Source: Macrobrachium rosenbergii
Taxonomy: Eukaryota; Arthropoda; Malacostraca; Decapoda; Palaemonidae
Direction of reading: 5' to 3'
NCBI RefSeq assembly: GCF_040412425.1
Contig: NC_089762.1
Coordinates: forward strand, 19,711,202 to 19,775,201
DNA: 64,000 nt
A program made the position numbers and the translations under genes. Under the pieces are notes generated by a model. It made no database searches, had not been told where the DNA came from, and saw nothing but the letters and a program-made list of their open reading frames with translations. Positions 25,801 to 36,587 of the stretch are shown piece after piece; the stretch's first letter is position 1; each line of letters begins with the position of its first letter.

Positions 25801-27604
25801 TTCTGTGATCACGCTTTTGCTTGTGCTCTGTGTTCTTTTCGCTTAATTTGGAATACCATGTCTTCTGTCACTGAAATCACCGCCACACGTTAAGTACCCT
25901 CTTCTTGCGGGGTTTTAGTTGTATCGAGGCTGTATTTGGCCCTTAATTTAATAATTATTGGGTCAAATATCGGGCGTTCCTCTGCGTTCGCCCGGCCCCG
26001 CCATGATGACCTAGCGGTACGCCTCTATAGACCAGTTCAGTAGAGGTTCCGCTGGGTCATTTACATTAATGTTTTGTCTTACAATTGACATTACCCCTTC
26101 AGGAAGTTCATTTTGGGGAATTTTGTCTACATTGAGCGGGCCAGTGTGCTGGTATTAATACTGGTGTTAGTATCAATTCTTTAGGGAGCGCCCTCCCACG
26201 GTTTTATGCTTTTAACCCCTTCATAAAGAATTTTTTGGCTCTCGCTCGAGTAGATTTTGTTCCCCAAGCTAGTGCTATTTTACAGTCGGTTTTTCTGAAT
26301 TGTGGTACAATGGATGACATGGATATTTATGGATTAATATTACCTTAGCTTGGCGTCAGGAGCAGCCATTTTGGTTGCCCACTTCCTGTTCGCTTCGCTC
26401 GGGTAGAACATACCCCTAGCACAAGCGTTTATTATTTTATATTTTTGAGTTGTTTATGTATTGATGTATTGTTGTTGGTTAAATTTTAGCAGTATATATT
26501 TGTGTTTTGTGGTACTAGCCTAACCCTCTCGTCTTAATCGGTGGGTTAGGCTACGTAGGTTAGCTTTGCTCACTGACTCTGCTCCCTTCTCTCCCGACTG
26601 TGTCGCTTGAGTTGTGGAAGGAGGTGTGGGCCGGTGAAGGGAGCGCCACGTTCGTTGTTCCATCCGCTGTTCCGTATGTTTTGGGTATGCTTGGGTTCTC
26701 TGTTAATCCTCCTCCCCTTCTAATGAAGGGAGAAAAGTGATTCGCAATGCATAGCCCTATGCCCTACATGTCGGTCTTCGGTTGGCCTTCTGAACGGAAA
26801 TTTTCTCCCCGTCACAGTTCCCCCCCTACCTCCCCCTTCCTCCACTCTCTCCCTTTTTTCCCCTTATAGGCTTCGTCTTCAGGGAAAAGATGTGAGTTGG
26901 GTTGCAGTAATCCAATGTGCTTAGCCTAACCTCTTTTCGTAACTTCTGGCTAGTGTCTTCTTCCCCCTGCGGGGAGGCTCGTACACTTCAACACCCGGTA
27001 AGGGGTTGCGGTCAGTGTCTGGGGTTTCCCCACTCAGTCGACCTTGGTATCGTGACACAGCCATGTAGTTACTCCCCACCTTTCCCCTGTATAGCAGGTG
27101 ATGTGTTATCCTCCCGTGTGTGGAGCGTCGTCCTCTCGGAGCCGTCACTCTCTGGGGGGGGGGACCTAGACGGGTCTCCAATCGGAGGTTATCCACCCTC
27201 CTGGTATCCGTTTTAACGTCACACACCTCGCTAGTGTTTCGTTTGTTCGCTTCCTCATTGGTTCGTGGAACTCCGGACACTTTCAGGGCCTACACAACCC
27301 TAGCTGACTCCGTTCCTCTGATCTTCGGTCCCCCCGTTACCGCTAGCGTTTTCCACTCCGGTGGTCTTTGGTTTTAGTAGGTTGGCTTTACTCACTTTTG
27401 TTCTCCTATGGACGTACGAGAACTGCTCTAATAGTGAACCACTCCGCCCCTACATCGTAACCAATGGCGGGGGTAGCGGGGTTTCCGGGGTCTCAGTACT
27501 GGAATGACATGTCCAGCATTAAAAAACTGCTATTCCATGTATTTAACCAGCGATTTTTCTGCCGGTCTCCGGCACTCATGGCAATTTATATTTAATTCTA
27601 AGTG
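25801..27604 (+). other. Long leader of DIRS-1
   Basis: 1.8 kb without a credible coding frame; GC content is higher than in the surrounding AT-rich DNA. Open frames of 85-119 codons at 26917-27377 show no motif. Confidence 0.5.
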
Positions 27605-27885
27605 TGCATGACCTTAGGTTAAGGTATATATCATTCACGTCGGATTATATCCGGCGTCCCTTAACTTACCCTGTCATGTTGCATGATTTTAGGTTAAGGT
27701 ATATATTATTCCCGTCGGTTTAACTCCGGCGTTCCTTAACTTATTTGCCATGTATAATATATTTGTTTTGCTTCACCGGACTACTCCAGTAGGACTAATA
27801 ATCTGCTAATTGCATGTCCTGTTATCTGCTTGAGCATAAGGCCCCTATCTCCGCCGGATTTACTTCGGCGTGCCTTCAGATAAGC
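27605..27885 (+). repeat. Tandem hairpin-forming repeat upstream of DIRS gag
   Basis: Two clear units (27611-27670 and 27682-27742) each read TTAGGTTAAGGTATAT, then a GTCGG...CCGGCG stem, then CCTTAACTTA, so TTAAGG pairs with CCTTAA around an inner hairpin. Two weaker units (about 27765-27800 and 27835-27885) keep only the CGG/CCG inner stem. They lie immediately 5' of the gag ATG. Confidence 0.6.
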
Positions 27886-27912
27886 ATACTCATATACAGT
27901 TTATCCATACAG

Positions 27913-28083
27913 ATGGTACGCTGCCAGGAGTTCGGGTGCACCGCAGTGCTGCACCAGCCCTGCGGCCATGTTGTCTGTCGCTCCCACTCCGGCTGCGCAG
28001 TCAGGGTGGGAGACTTGATCGTTTGGCACCCGGATGGATGTGAAGTGTGCTACGCTTTGTTTGAGCAGTTCCAGGACAAGTCG
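27913..28083 (+). CDS. DIRS-1 gag exon 1: Cys/His-rich N-terminal module
   Basis: 57 codons from ATG (MVRCQEFGCTAVLHQPCGHV...) to FQDKS. It is rich in potential zinc ligands: CQEFGC, CGHVVCRSHSGC and CEVC. A GTAAGC splice donor follows at 28084, and a TTATTATTTTCAG acceptor ends at 28215. The exon ends in phase 0 and the next exon opens in phase 0, so splicing would join the module to the gag body without a break; read unspliced, the frame stops at 28125. DIRS gag proteins are expected to bind element RNA. The zinc module probably contributes nucleic-acid or protein binding. A Cys-rich exon in the same position occurs in element A at 44313-44452. Confidence 0.65.
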
Positions 28084-28215
28084 GTAAGCCTAAAGTTACG
28101 GCCTTTAGTTTACCTGGTTCCTTGACTTATTTGATAGTTTATAAGGTTCTTGTTATATCCCTTATATATATTTTAAGTCCTTGATGTGCAATTAGTTAGT
28201 CCTTATTATTTTCAG
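28084..28215 (+). other. Predicted intron in DIRS-1 gag (132 nt)
   Basis: Donor TCG|GTAAGC, acceptor TTATTTTCAG|GCC, with a T-rich stretch in between. Removal joins phase 0 to phase 0. Inferred from sequence alone. Confidence 0.55.
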
Positions 28216-30258
28216 GCCAATCAAGCTTCTCGCAACGCTTCCTTGGCCACCTTAGGGGTTGGGTGGCTGGCTTTGGGAGGAACGTCCCGTTGGGGAGGCC
28301 ATATGTTCTGTCGGAGGCCATTTGTAACCTCCTCTTCCCCAGGCGCCCGGTTTGCTGCGGCTGTCCCAGCAGAAGTGGCAGCCCCTTTGATCGAGCATAT
28401 CCGGGAAGCGACGCAGCCCCCCCAGGATGTCAACATAGCAGCGGAAGTGTCAGCAGAAGTGGCGGCCATTAACTTGGACCTGGAGCCCATGAATGTGGAA
28501 CCAGACCAGGAGGTAGGTAGGGAGGTAAGTGAGGCAGGGGGAGCGGACTCCCTTTTTAATTCCCCTTCATCCTCTGTATCTTCTTTTCAGGGTTTCCAGA
28601 AGTCTTCCTACCTTGGGGATAGGTCGACATCGACCATCCCCAAGGTAAAAAAAGTCACTAAAAGGTAAGGGATATAAGTCCTCTTCCTCCCGCAAGGCAA
28701 CTCCCTTTCCCCCGGGGAAGTCACGGGCTTCTAGCCCGGCGGCTTCCGTTGCTAGTGACACTCCCTCTGTAAAGGGGTCAAGATCAAGGGCAGCCAAAGC
28801 CAGCCCCCCTCGTCAACCTGCTTCCAATTTCCAAGAATTGGCAAGCATGCTGCTTGATACAATCAACAAGCAGATGGACGAGAGGTGGAAGACAGTATTG
28901 GAAAAGCTGCAGAGCCAGGAGACCAAGATCTCCGGGCTCGTGCGCTCCGGTGGGTCAGCTCCGTCCTACACCATTCCGGACGCCTCCGCCCTTCCTCCTT
29001 TCGATAAGGGGAACCCTTGGCGCTTGGCTCTTCATGCTCCCCAGCATGAGGATACATTAACCATTGAAGGCCTAAGGACGTGCAGACTTCAGGAGCTGGA
29101 GTTCTTTCCTCCAGGCCTGCTTCCTCCCTACCAAGGCTTCGCTAGATTGACAGAGGAAGCGTGGGTGAGAACAGATAAGGTCCCTAAGGAGACAGTCATC
29201 TTTCCTAGGGATCAGGCTCAATCGGCTCTGCTTCGCACCCTTGCGGAGTGGGAAGCAGAAAACACAAAGTTGACCCCCTTCAAAGGAAATTTTACTATGT
29301 TTTCTTTGGGGGATAGGATCGCAACTCCTTGCATGTCGAAAGTGGCTCAGGCAACTGTTCAGGCATGCATGGAGGGTAAGTCGATGCCGCAGCTCCGGGA
29401 GACCGATCCCACCTCTTTGGTCCTCCCCAGTGACTCTGAATTCTGGAACGATGTCCCGTCCACCTTTACGGCGGGCAAGCTGGACCCAGACTGTGCGTCC
29501 ATTCTCTTCAGTGAGCAGCTTCCCAAAATTCCGGAGGCTCTCCTGAAACCGGAGTTCGACGCTAGGTGTTGGCTGAGCCGTGCAATGAACTCCTTGTGCA
29601 TGGCAGAGGCGACAGCTGTGCTGTATTCAGATGAACCCTTTTTCCAGGTCTTAACTAAATCTCTGCTGGCGGGATTCCAAGCAGACCTGTTTGATTTTAC
29701 AGTGGCAAGGATGAACTGTGGCAAACATATTTTTGCGGACGCCACTAATAGGCACGAGCCTAATAAACTGATGAAAAGCTCGATTTGGGGGGCTAATTTA
29801 TTCCCCGAGGACGAGGTGAATAATGTCCTGGCGGAAGCAACCAGGGCTAACCAGAGCCTCCGCTCCCGGTAGGGTATTCCCGCCAAACGCAAAATCTCCG
29901 AGTCCTCCAGTTCCCATAGCAGGTCGGGGAAAAGATATAAGAAGTTTAGGAGGCCACAAACCCCAACTGTAGTCCAGGCTGTACCGGTCTCTCTGGTCGG
30001 TCAGCCTTCCACCTCAAAGACCCAACCCCAACAGTTTGTGCTGGTGCAGCCGGCACAGCATTCCCTTGCCTCCCCACCTTTGTGACGTCTCCGGCGTACA
30101 ACCCAGCCTATGAAAGCCATGGTTCCTTTCGTGGCTTCAATAAAAACGCAAGGGGAAGCAGAGCAAGGGCTGCCTTCATAGGCAAGGCTGCATTGTGGTC
30201 TCTCTCTCGGGGAAGAGGCGGCCGGGGCAGAGGAAGTAAACCTTCCCCTTCCCAATGA
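28216..30258 (+). pseudogene. DIRS-1 gag body (frameshifted, with nonsense codon)
   Basis: After the acceptor the frame reads ANQASRNASLATLGVGWLAL and an Ala/Glu-rich stretch. It breaks at an A7 run (28647-28653), where one extra base shifts the frame. The next frame runs through LASMLLDTINKQMDERW (helical), PFKGNFTMFSLGDR and a core to ANQSLRSR. It is cut by TAG at 29870-29872, after which the same frame continues GIPAKRKISESSSSHSRSGK. In related gags a Trp is plausible here (TGG to TAG). Another shift near 30080 leads to an Arg/Gly-rich tail (RGRGGRGRGSKPSPSQ) ending at TGA 30256-30258. Total length of about 680 codons fits DIRS gag. It is not expressible as one protein. Confidence 0.75.
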
Positions 30259-30262
30259 GAAG

Positions 30263-32128
30263 ATTCAGGTAGGCGGGAGGCTTTACCTGTTTCGGAATCA
30301 GTGGACCTTCAGCCCGTGGGCCCACAGTATAGTCTCCAAGGGACTGGGATGGAGTTGGGTCAAGGACCCACCACCTCGGGTCAGGTTCCATCAACCCCCT
30401 TCACAAGCCCTGCGGGACTTCGCGAAGGAACTACTCCAAAAACGGGCCATAAAGAAAGTGAGGCACCTGAAATTCCAAGGCAGACTGTTCAGCGTCCCCA
30501 AAAAAGGCTCCGCTCAACAAAGAGTAATCTTGGATCTGTCTCGTCTCAACCTTTACATACAATGCGACAAATTTCGCATGCTTACAATCTCTCAGGTACG
30601 GACTCTACTTCCTCGTGGAGCCGTCACCACGTCTATAGATCTTTCAGACGCATACTATCACGTCCCGATTGCGAGAAACTTCTCTCCTTACCTAGGATTC
30701 AGACTGGGAAGGCAAGCTTATGCATTCAGAGTCATGCCATTCGGGCTCAACACAGCGCCCCGAATATTCACCAAGCTGGCAGAGACAGTAGTACAGCAGT
30801 TACGGTCCTGGGGGATCATGCTAGCCGCATACCTAGACGACTGGATAATCTGGGCATCCACCGTCGGGGAATGCCGGAGAGCTACAGCCATAGTGATCGA
30901 GTTTCTGGAGTCCCTAGGCTTTCAGATAAACAGGGAGAAATCCCGTCTAACTCTGGAGGCTCGGTTTCAGTGGCTAGGTATCCAGTGGGACCTAGACTCA
31001 CACAGACTGTCTCTTCTGCCAGCCAAAAGGAGAGAGATAGCCAAGGCCACCAGGCAGTTCCTCAAGTGCAGGAAAGCTTCCGCAGGACTCAGGAGAGGAT
31101 CCTGGGTTCTCTTCAGTTCACATCTGTCACAGATCTGCTGCTGAAGGCAAAACTGAAAGACATAAAACAGTGTGGCGGAGGCGAGCCAATATCAAACTCA
31201 GGGACAAGGTGTCTCTAGTCCCTCCAGTTTTGAGAAAAAGACTCGGCCGTGGTCAACAGTCAAGGGTCTGTCAAAATCGGTGCCCCTTCAATTTCCTCCT
31301 CCATCACTAGTAATCCACGCAGACGCTTCATTAAGCGGCTGGGGAGGATATTCTCAATACGAAAAAGTACAAGGAACATGGTCCACAATGTTCCACCAGT
31401 TCCATATCAACATCCTGGAAGCAATGGCAGTGTTTCTGACTCTGAAAAGGCTTCGCCCTCCCAAACAGATCCATATCAGACTGGTTTTGGACAGTGCAGT
31501 GGTGGTACACTATATAAACAGGGGAGGCTCCAAGTCGAGTCGTATCAATCAAGTGTTGATAGCCATCTTCTCTCTGGCGGAAAAGCACAAATGGCACCTA
31601 TCAGCCACTCATCTTGCAAGGGTCCGGAATGTCATTGCGGACTCTCTGTCCAGGTCAACTCCGCTGGAGTCGGAGTGGTCTCTGGACAGAGCCTCGTTCG
31701 ATTGGATTTGCCTTCAGGTTCCAGGTCTCCAGGTAGACTTGTTTGCCACGGAGAGCAACCACAAACTCCCTTGTTATGTGGCCCCCAACCTGGACCCTCA
31801 AGCTCATGCCACAGATGCAATGACATTAGACTGGAACAAGTGGCAAGAGGATTTACCTGTTCCCTCCGGTAAACCTGCTGCTGAAAGTGCTGCACAAACT
31901 CAGCTCTTTCAAGGGGCAGGTGGCTCTGGTAGCTCCCCATTGGCCGAAGAGCAACTGGTACCCTCTTCTGCTGGAGCTGAAATTCAAGTGTCATCTGTTA
32001 CCCAGACCCAAACTGACACAAGCAGTACAAACGCGGACTGTGTCAGCTTCCTCAAGAATTCTGAATGCCCTGGCTTTGTGGACTATGAAATTCACCGCTC
32101 AGAGAGGGGCGGATATAGACCCAGTTAA
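30263..32128 (+). pseudogene. DIRS-1 reverse transcriptase-RNase H (frameshifted)
   Basis: The RT reads FSPWAHSIVSKGLGW near the start, then VILDLSRLN, motif A SIDLSDAYYHVPI, motif B FGLNTAPRIFTKL, motif C AYLDDWIIW (catalytic LDD) and motif D LGFQINREKS, all in one frame to about 31075. Two or three frame changes follow up to 31250. RNase H then resumes with HADASLSGWGG (Asp), NILEAMAVFL (Glu), VLDSAVVVHYINRGGS (Asp) and NVIADSLSR. A VDLFATESNHKLPCYV segment typical of DIRS pol follows. All catalytic acidic residues are present; only the frame breaks disable it. It overlaps the YR frame at its 3' end. Confidence 0.9.
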
Positions 32129-33050
32129 CACTCTGTTCTTGGAATCAGATAAAAGAGAATCTACTCTCAGGCAGTACGATTCAGCAGTTAAAAAACTGGC
32201 ATCTTTCCTTAAACATTCTGAAGCTCAGGTTATGACCACGAATTTGGCAATCTCTTTCTTTAGGTCATTGTTTGAAAAAGGTCTAGCTGCAGCTACAATT
32301 ACCACAGCTAAGTCAACCTTGAAGAAAGTGTTTTTGCATGGCTTTAACATTGACCTAACAGACTCATACTTTTCATCAATTCCAAAGGCATGTGCTCGTC
32401 TGAGACCAGCAACCCGTCCTCACACGGTTTCTTGGTTTCTTAACGATGTTTTGAAACTAGCATCAGAAACTGATAATGATAACTGTTCATATTTGAGTCT
32501 GTTAAGGAAGACGTTGTTCCTAATTAGCTTAGCTTCAGGTGCTAGGATATCGGAACTGTCTGCTCTCTCTAGAGGTGTTAATCATGTAGATTTCCTCCCG
32601 TCAGGAGAAGTTCTTCTTTCCCCAGTCCAAAGTTTCCTAGCAAAGAATGAAGACCCTCAGGATAGGTGGTCTCCTTGGAAGGTTGTTCCTCTTCCACAGG
32701 ATCCACCCTTGTGCCCAGTCACTACACTGAGGGCTTACTTAAGGAGAACTTCTCAGGTTTTGTCTGGTCCTCTTTTTATCCGGGAAAAAGGTGGGACACT
32801 TTCCTTAAAAGCTATCAGACAACAGATTTTATATTTCATTAAACAAGCTAACCCAGATTCAGTACCGAAGGTACATGATATCTGGGCAGTGGCAACCTCC
32901 ACAAACTATTTCCACAATATGAATTTTGATGATCTGAAAAAGTATACGGGTTGGAAATCTCCATCAGTGTTTCAGCGCCACTATCTTAAATCACTGGAAG
33001 CTCTGAAGTTCCCTACAGTGGCTGCAGGGAGTATTATCCCTCCCTCCTAG
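31887..33050 (+). CDS. DIRS-1 tyrosine recombinase, one catalytic Arg lost
   Basis: A 387-residue open frame; the recombinase proper starts near residue 70 (STLRQYDSAVKKLASFLK, SAM-like core-binding domain). The catalytic domain shows SGARISELSALSR (Arg I), WKVVPLP, the H-x-x-R box as VHDIWAVATS, the TGWKSPSVFQRHYLK box with Trp and the Tyr nucleophile. In the H-x-x-R box the Arg is Trp: TGG at 32883-32885, one C-to-T change from CGG. Arg II is essential in this family, so the protein is probably inactive although the reading frame is intact. It performs integration of the circular DIRS intermediate. The first ~70 codons overlap the RNase H frame and may not be translated from 31887. Confidence 0.9.
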   Translation: MLHKLSSFKGQVALVAPHWPKSNWYPLLLELKFKCHLLPRPKLTQAVQTRTVSASSRILNALALWTMKFTAQRGADIDPVNTLFLESDKRESTLRQYDSAVKKLASFLKHSEAQVMTTNLAISFFRSLFEKGLAAATITTAKSTLKKVFLHGFNIDLTDSYFSSIPKACARLRPATRPHTVSWFLNDVLKLASETDNDNCSYLSLLRKTLFLISLASGARISELSALSRGVNHVDFLPSGEVLLSPVQSFLAKNEDPQDRWSPWKVVPLPQDPPLCPVTTLRAYLRRTSQVLSGPLFIREKGGTLSLKAIRQQILYFIKQANPDSVPKVHDIWAVATSTNYFHNMNFDDLKKYTGWKSPSVFQRHYLKSLEALKFPTVAAGSIIPPS

Positions 33051-33459
33051 TTAGTCTTTCTCCCATTCCCCTCCCGCCTGCCTGCCTCATTTGCTTTCCC
33101 TGCCATCTTCTCCTGGGCCACGCATGCTTCACATCCTGGCCCTAGTTTATGTATATATAATTGTACCTGTTTTGCGGTGTTAGGTTTAAGTGGAATTGTA
33201 AATTTTCTTTATGTTAGTCTTAAGTTTGAGTACCGTTAATTGTCTATGTTTCATGGTTCTTTTAAGTTTTAATATCATCTGTTCAGAACCTTGTTTTGTC
33301 CACGATGATTCTTAGTCTTAAGATTTATGTTTAACTTATATTTCTCTACTGCTGAGATAATTAAATTAGGCTTAAGTAACGGTACCTTTATTTATCTCTA
33401 CCTTTTATTTGTCACTTATAATCCTTCACCGTGCTTGGTATGATTCTCTGATACAATGT

Positions 33460-33545
33460 CACCGGCTGACACAGGTCCGGAGCTCAGAAAAGGGATTTTG
33501 ACAAAGGAAAAATCTATTTCTGAGGGAGGACCTGTGTCAACCGTG
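33460..33545 (+). repeat. Internal complementary region of DIRS-1
   Basis: The left half (CACCGGCTGACACAGGTCCG to CAGAAA) is the reverse complement of the element's left end at 25481-25515. The right half (GGGATTTTGACAAAGGAAAA to GTGTCAACCG) is the reverse complement of the right end at about 33890-33940. The junction is at about 33490. This is the template-jump guide for circular DIRS cDNA. Confidence 0.9.
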
Positions 33546-33611
33546 ACCTCCCAGGTTATTCAATTTCCCCCTAGTAGGCATACCAAGCTGGTTAGGTGGG
33601 TGCTAACCTGG

Positions 33612-33943
33612 AATGAGGGTAGGTGGCGCTCAGGTCGTCAGGTACAGGTCCGGGTGAGTTGCCGCTGGAATGGCTCTTCTCGTACTGGGGGTTTTGACAT
33701 TGGGACATTCTACACAGTTAGGTCCTGTGGTAGTGGACAAATTCACTCACCCTGCTCTATACCGACACCTGTTACATAATAGGTGATCGCTCTGAGGGTA
33801 GTAACCTCAGCATTCCTGTTGGCTTTTTTCTCTGGTATATTTAGCAATATTTATACCTAGAAATGTGTACTCTAAGGGACATTTCACCGGGTGACACAGG
33901 TCCTCCCTCAGGCATAGATTTTTCCTTTGTCAAAATCCCTTTT
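33612..33943 (+). repeat. Right inverted terminal repeat of DIRS-1
   Basis: Inverted partner of 25481-25800. It ends with TTTTTCCTTTGTCAAAATCC, which is complementary to the right half of the ICR. Beyond it the sequence becomes ordinary AT-rich DNA. Confidence 0.9.
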
Positions 33944-35371
33944 TAGTTAGTAAGTTTTTAAACTGTTATTTAGATGAACATACCTGATGACTAACTCTTC
34001 CCAGTTAGTTGCATCATGACAATCCCTGCAGATGATCATCATCATGGATACGTACACAGTGCAGCAAATACTTCTTTGGAGCAAATCTGTGAAGAAGTAA
34101 TTTAGTTATGGACGCTACACTTAAAACTTCATGATATTTGAGATGGAAGAACTCCCCAACCCGAAACAAAATTTTACACATCATAAATTAACTAAATACC
34201 AAGAATTACAGGACCCTTTGAGAATTGGCCTGCACTGTTCAGTGTCTTTAATGGAAGGACCCTTCTTTTATGGCAACACAAACACTGAATAGTCCGGCAT
34301 ATTTTCTACACATACTTTTCTTTCCTTACTGCTAATATGTGATTTAGCACTAACATGGGAACGAGGCTAAACTCATCTGATGGCGGTAAGTTTCACTCAT
34401 GAACCCTTAGCTTGTTATAGACTTCTCTTTTTCCATTCCCTTCTCTAATGTTTGAGGTCTGGATTCTCATGTTTCCTCTTTGGAACACCTTTGGCTTTTA
34501 CCTCCTCTAAATAATCTTCTATACAAAAACCAGTCAACCAGCATCCCTGATACTGTATCAAAAAATGCATTAAGAGTAACATCAAAGAGTTTTTATCATA
34601 ATAAGAACATATAACAAAAAAGCCTGTTTCTACTAAAAAATATTATGCATCAGTAATAATTTTTAAAATATTTCTCATTTAATCAAGAGATTTATAGTTA
34701 ATGTGGCATTTAAGAACAATAATAATATGAAACAGCACACATGAAGAACTCTCCTGGAATACTAAAGGATGTGCTTTTCAAATTTCATGTAAGTCATTTT
34801 AAAATGTTGATATTAATGAAGCTGTATCATCATTACAAGAGAATCAAACAGCATAAAAATGTATGAGACATACATGGGATATATGCCCAATTTTTATTCA
34901 TATTAGTGAAAAAGCATCATAACATGTTGGAATAAAAAAAAAATTGAAGCCAGTTTTAAAAACGAAAGCTTCTGTAACTCTGAATATCAATCAAGAAATG
35001 TATAATCTTGATCCATTTATCCCAAAATAAATATGTAAAATGTCAGGATATTATGAAAGAAAGTTTGTTTAATGTGGGGACACCTGTATGAGAAGAACTA
35101 GATTTGTTAATGGAGCACTGACCTTTGTCATAACTGAGATTAAAGCATGTCCATCACTTTCCAGGTGCTAATATTTTTTTTATAGTGTAGCTGCTGTTTG
35201 TCCTCAAAGGAGTTAAACTCTCATGGTCCCCCCAGGGATCCATTAGACAGACCAAACAATTACAAAGTATTCGATTATAGTTGGTCTAGGTCAGAATAGT
35301 GCTTGTTCGTTCTCTCTTTTGTGTTGTGCATGATTATTTTATTACAAGTTAATATCCTTTAATAAAATGAT
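33944..35371. other. AT-rich DNA, no feature recognised
   Basis: No open frame with a motif, no repeat matching the other families, and no microsatellite of note. Confidence 0.4.
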
Positions 35372-35817
35372 AATTTCCATGATAAAATTAATTATTTGGA
35401 TACTTACTTACTGTTAAAGTTAGCTTTATCTTCGTGCTGTTTGGTGTGCTTGGCATTTAAAAAAAATATAAATTTTCATAATAAAATCAATTATTTGGAT
35501 ACTTACCGACTGTTAAAGTTAGCCTTATATTCCGCGCCAACAGGCGAGCTGGCATTCAAACAAAAGAAGAAAATTGCTTGGCTGACCCGGAAGACTGTCT
35601 AGTTCGCCTGTTCTCCACCAGGTGTGTTTGAATGTTTTAGCGCCAGTCAGAATTCTCCTTGACAGCCCACTAAGTGTGGGGAGGCTGGGTGGGGTCTACT
35701 TTAACAGTACAGGGTAGTTAAGTATCCAAATAACAAATTTTATCATGAAAATTTATATTATTTGGGATGAATCTTACCTACTGTTAAAGTAAGCCGATTC
35801 CCACATTGAGAAAAAGG
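35372..35817 (-). repeat. Right terminal repeat region of DIRS A
   Basis: Contains the block inverted at 44590-44720 and two opposed copies of a motif TTATTTGGATACTTAC...CTGTTAAAGTTAG, also found at 44714-44990 and 54490-54550. A partial tandem duplication is visible at 35385-35415 versus 35480-35515. Confidence 0.75.
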
Positions 35818-35954
35818 GCTCTAGGACAATTTGGTACCAGACAATTCGGTGCCAGACAATTCGGTACTAGGACAGTTTGGTACCAGACAATTCGGTACCG
35901 GACAGTTTGGTACCACTAATAACACTAAAAAGATAAAGACAAACACACAATGTA

Positions 35955-36228
35955 CAGGCAGTCCCCGGTTAATGGCGGGCTCGGTTAATGGCGATCCGGT
36001 TTTATGGCGTTTGTCTAGCGACGAAAATCGGCAATTTTCAGCACCAAAAATCGCCGATTTCCGCTTATTGGTGCCGATAATTGGGTATTGGCACCAATAC
36101 ATACCTAATAGAGGCGCCGATAACCAAAAATCGGCACTTTTCGGCGCCGATAAGCCCGAAAATCGCTGATTTTCGGTTTTAATCACACCCGCAGAATGGA
36201 ACCCCCACCGATAACCAAGGACTGCCTG
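35955..36228. mobile_element. MITE, CAGGCAGTCCC-terminated
   Basis: 274 bp. TA|CAGGCAGTCCCCGGTTAATG at the left, ACCAAGGACTGCCTG|TA at the right. Target duplication TA is intact on both sides. Confidence 0.9.
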
Positions 36229-36587
36229 TATACAAATTGTTTAATTATAATGCTTAGAAAATTTAAACTGCTATCAAAATTCATGTTTAATAAAATTAAA
36301 TAAATTTGCAAAATGAATTTTTGCACTTATTATTTAACACAATACTTCTTTGTCTTCAGCCTTTACCATCTCTATATGGGGTCACTGTTCCGTGTAAGCC
36401 TTCTCCATCTTCTATCTTGCGTATCCTGTTCTCTTAACTCTTTCTCCCGTATGTCATTTGCTACGTTATCTTTCTATCTAAAATCTTGGCCTTCCCCTCC
36501 TCCTCCTCCCAACCACCTCCATGTCCATGACCCCTTCTACACACGATTCTCCTCACTCTGCATAACATAACCAAACCACTGCAATCT

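Larger units (their letters stand above)
25481..33943 (+). mobile_element. DIRS retrotransposon, structurally complete (DIRS-1)
   Basis: About 8.46 kb. The ends are inverted repeats of about 300 bp (25481-25800 and 33612-33943). The coding order is split gag, RT with RNase H, then tyrosine recombinase, followed by an internal complementary region (33460-33545) whose two halves are complementary to the left and right ends. This is the diagnostic DIRS architecture, which integrates through a circular intermediate and the YR rather than an integrase. Frameshifts, a nonsense codon and a YR catalytic substitution show that this copy is no longer active. Confidence 0.9.

Noticed and set aside
30301..31218. 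305-codon frame overlapping DIRS RT
   Set aside because: Different frame from the motif-bearing RT over most of its length; only its last part (QFTSVTDLLLKAKLKD) matches the RT continuation after a frameshift.
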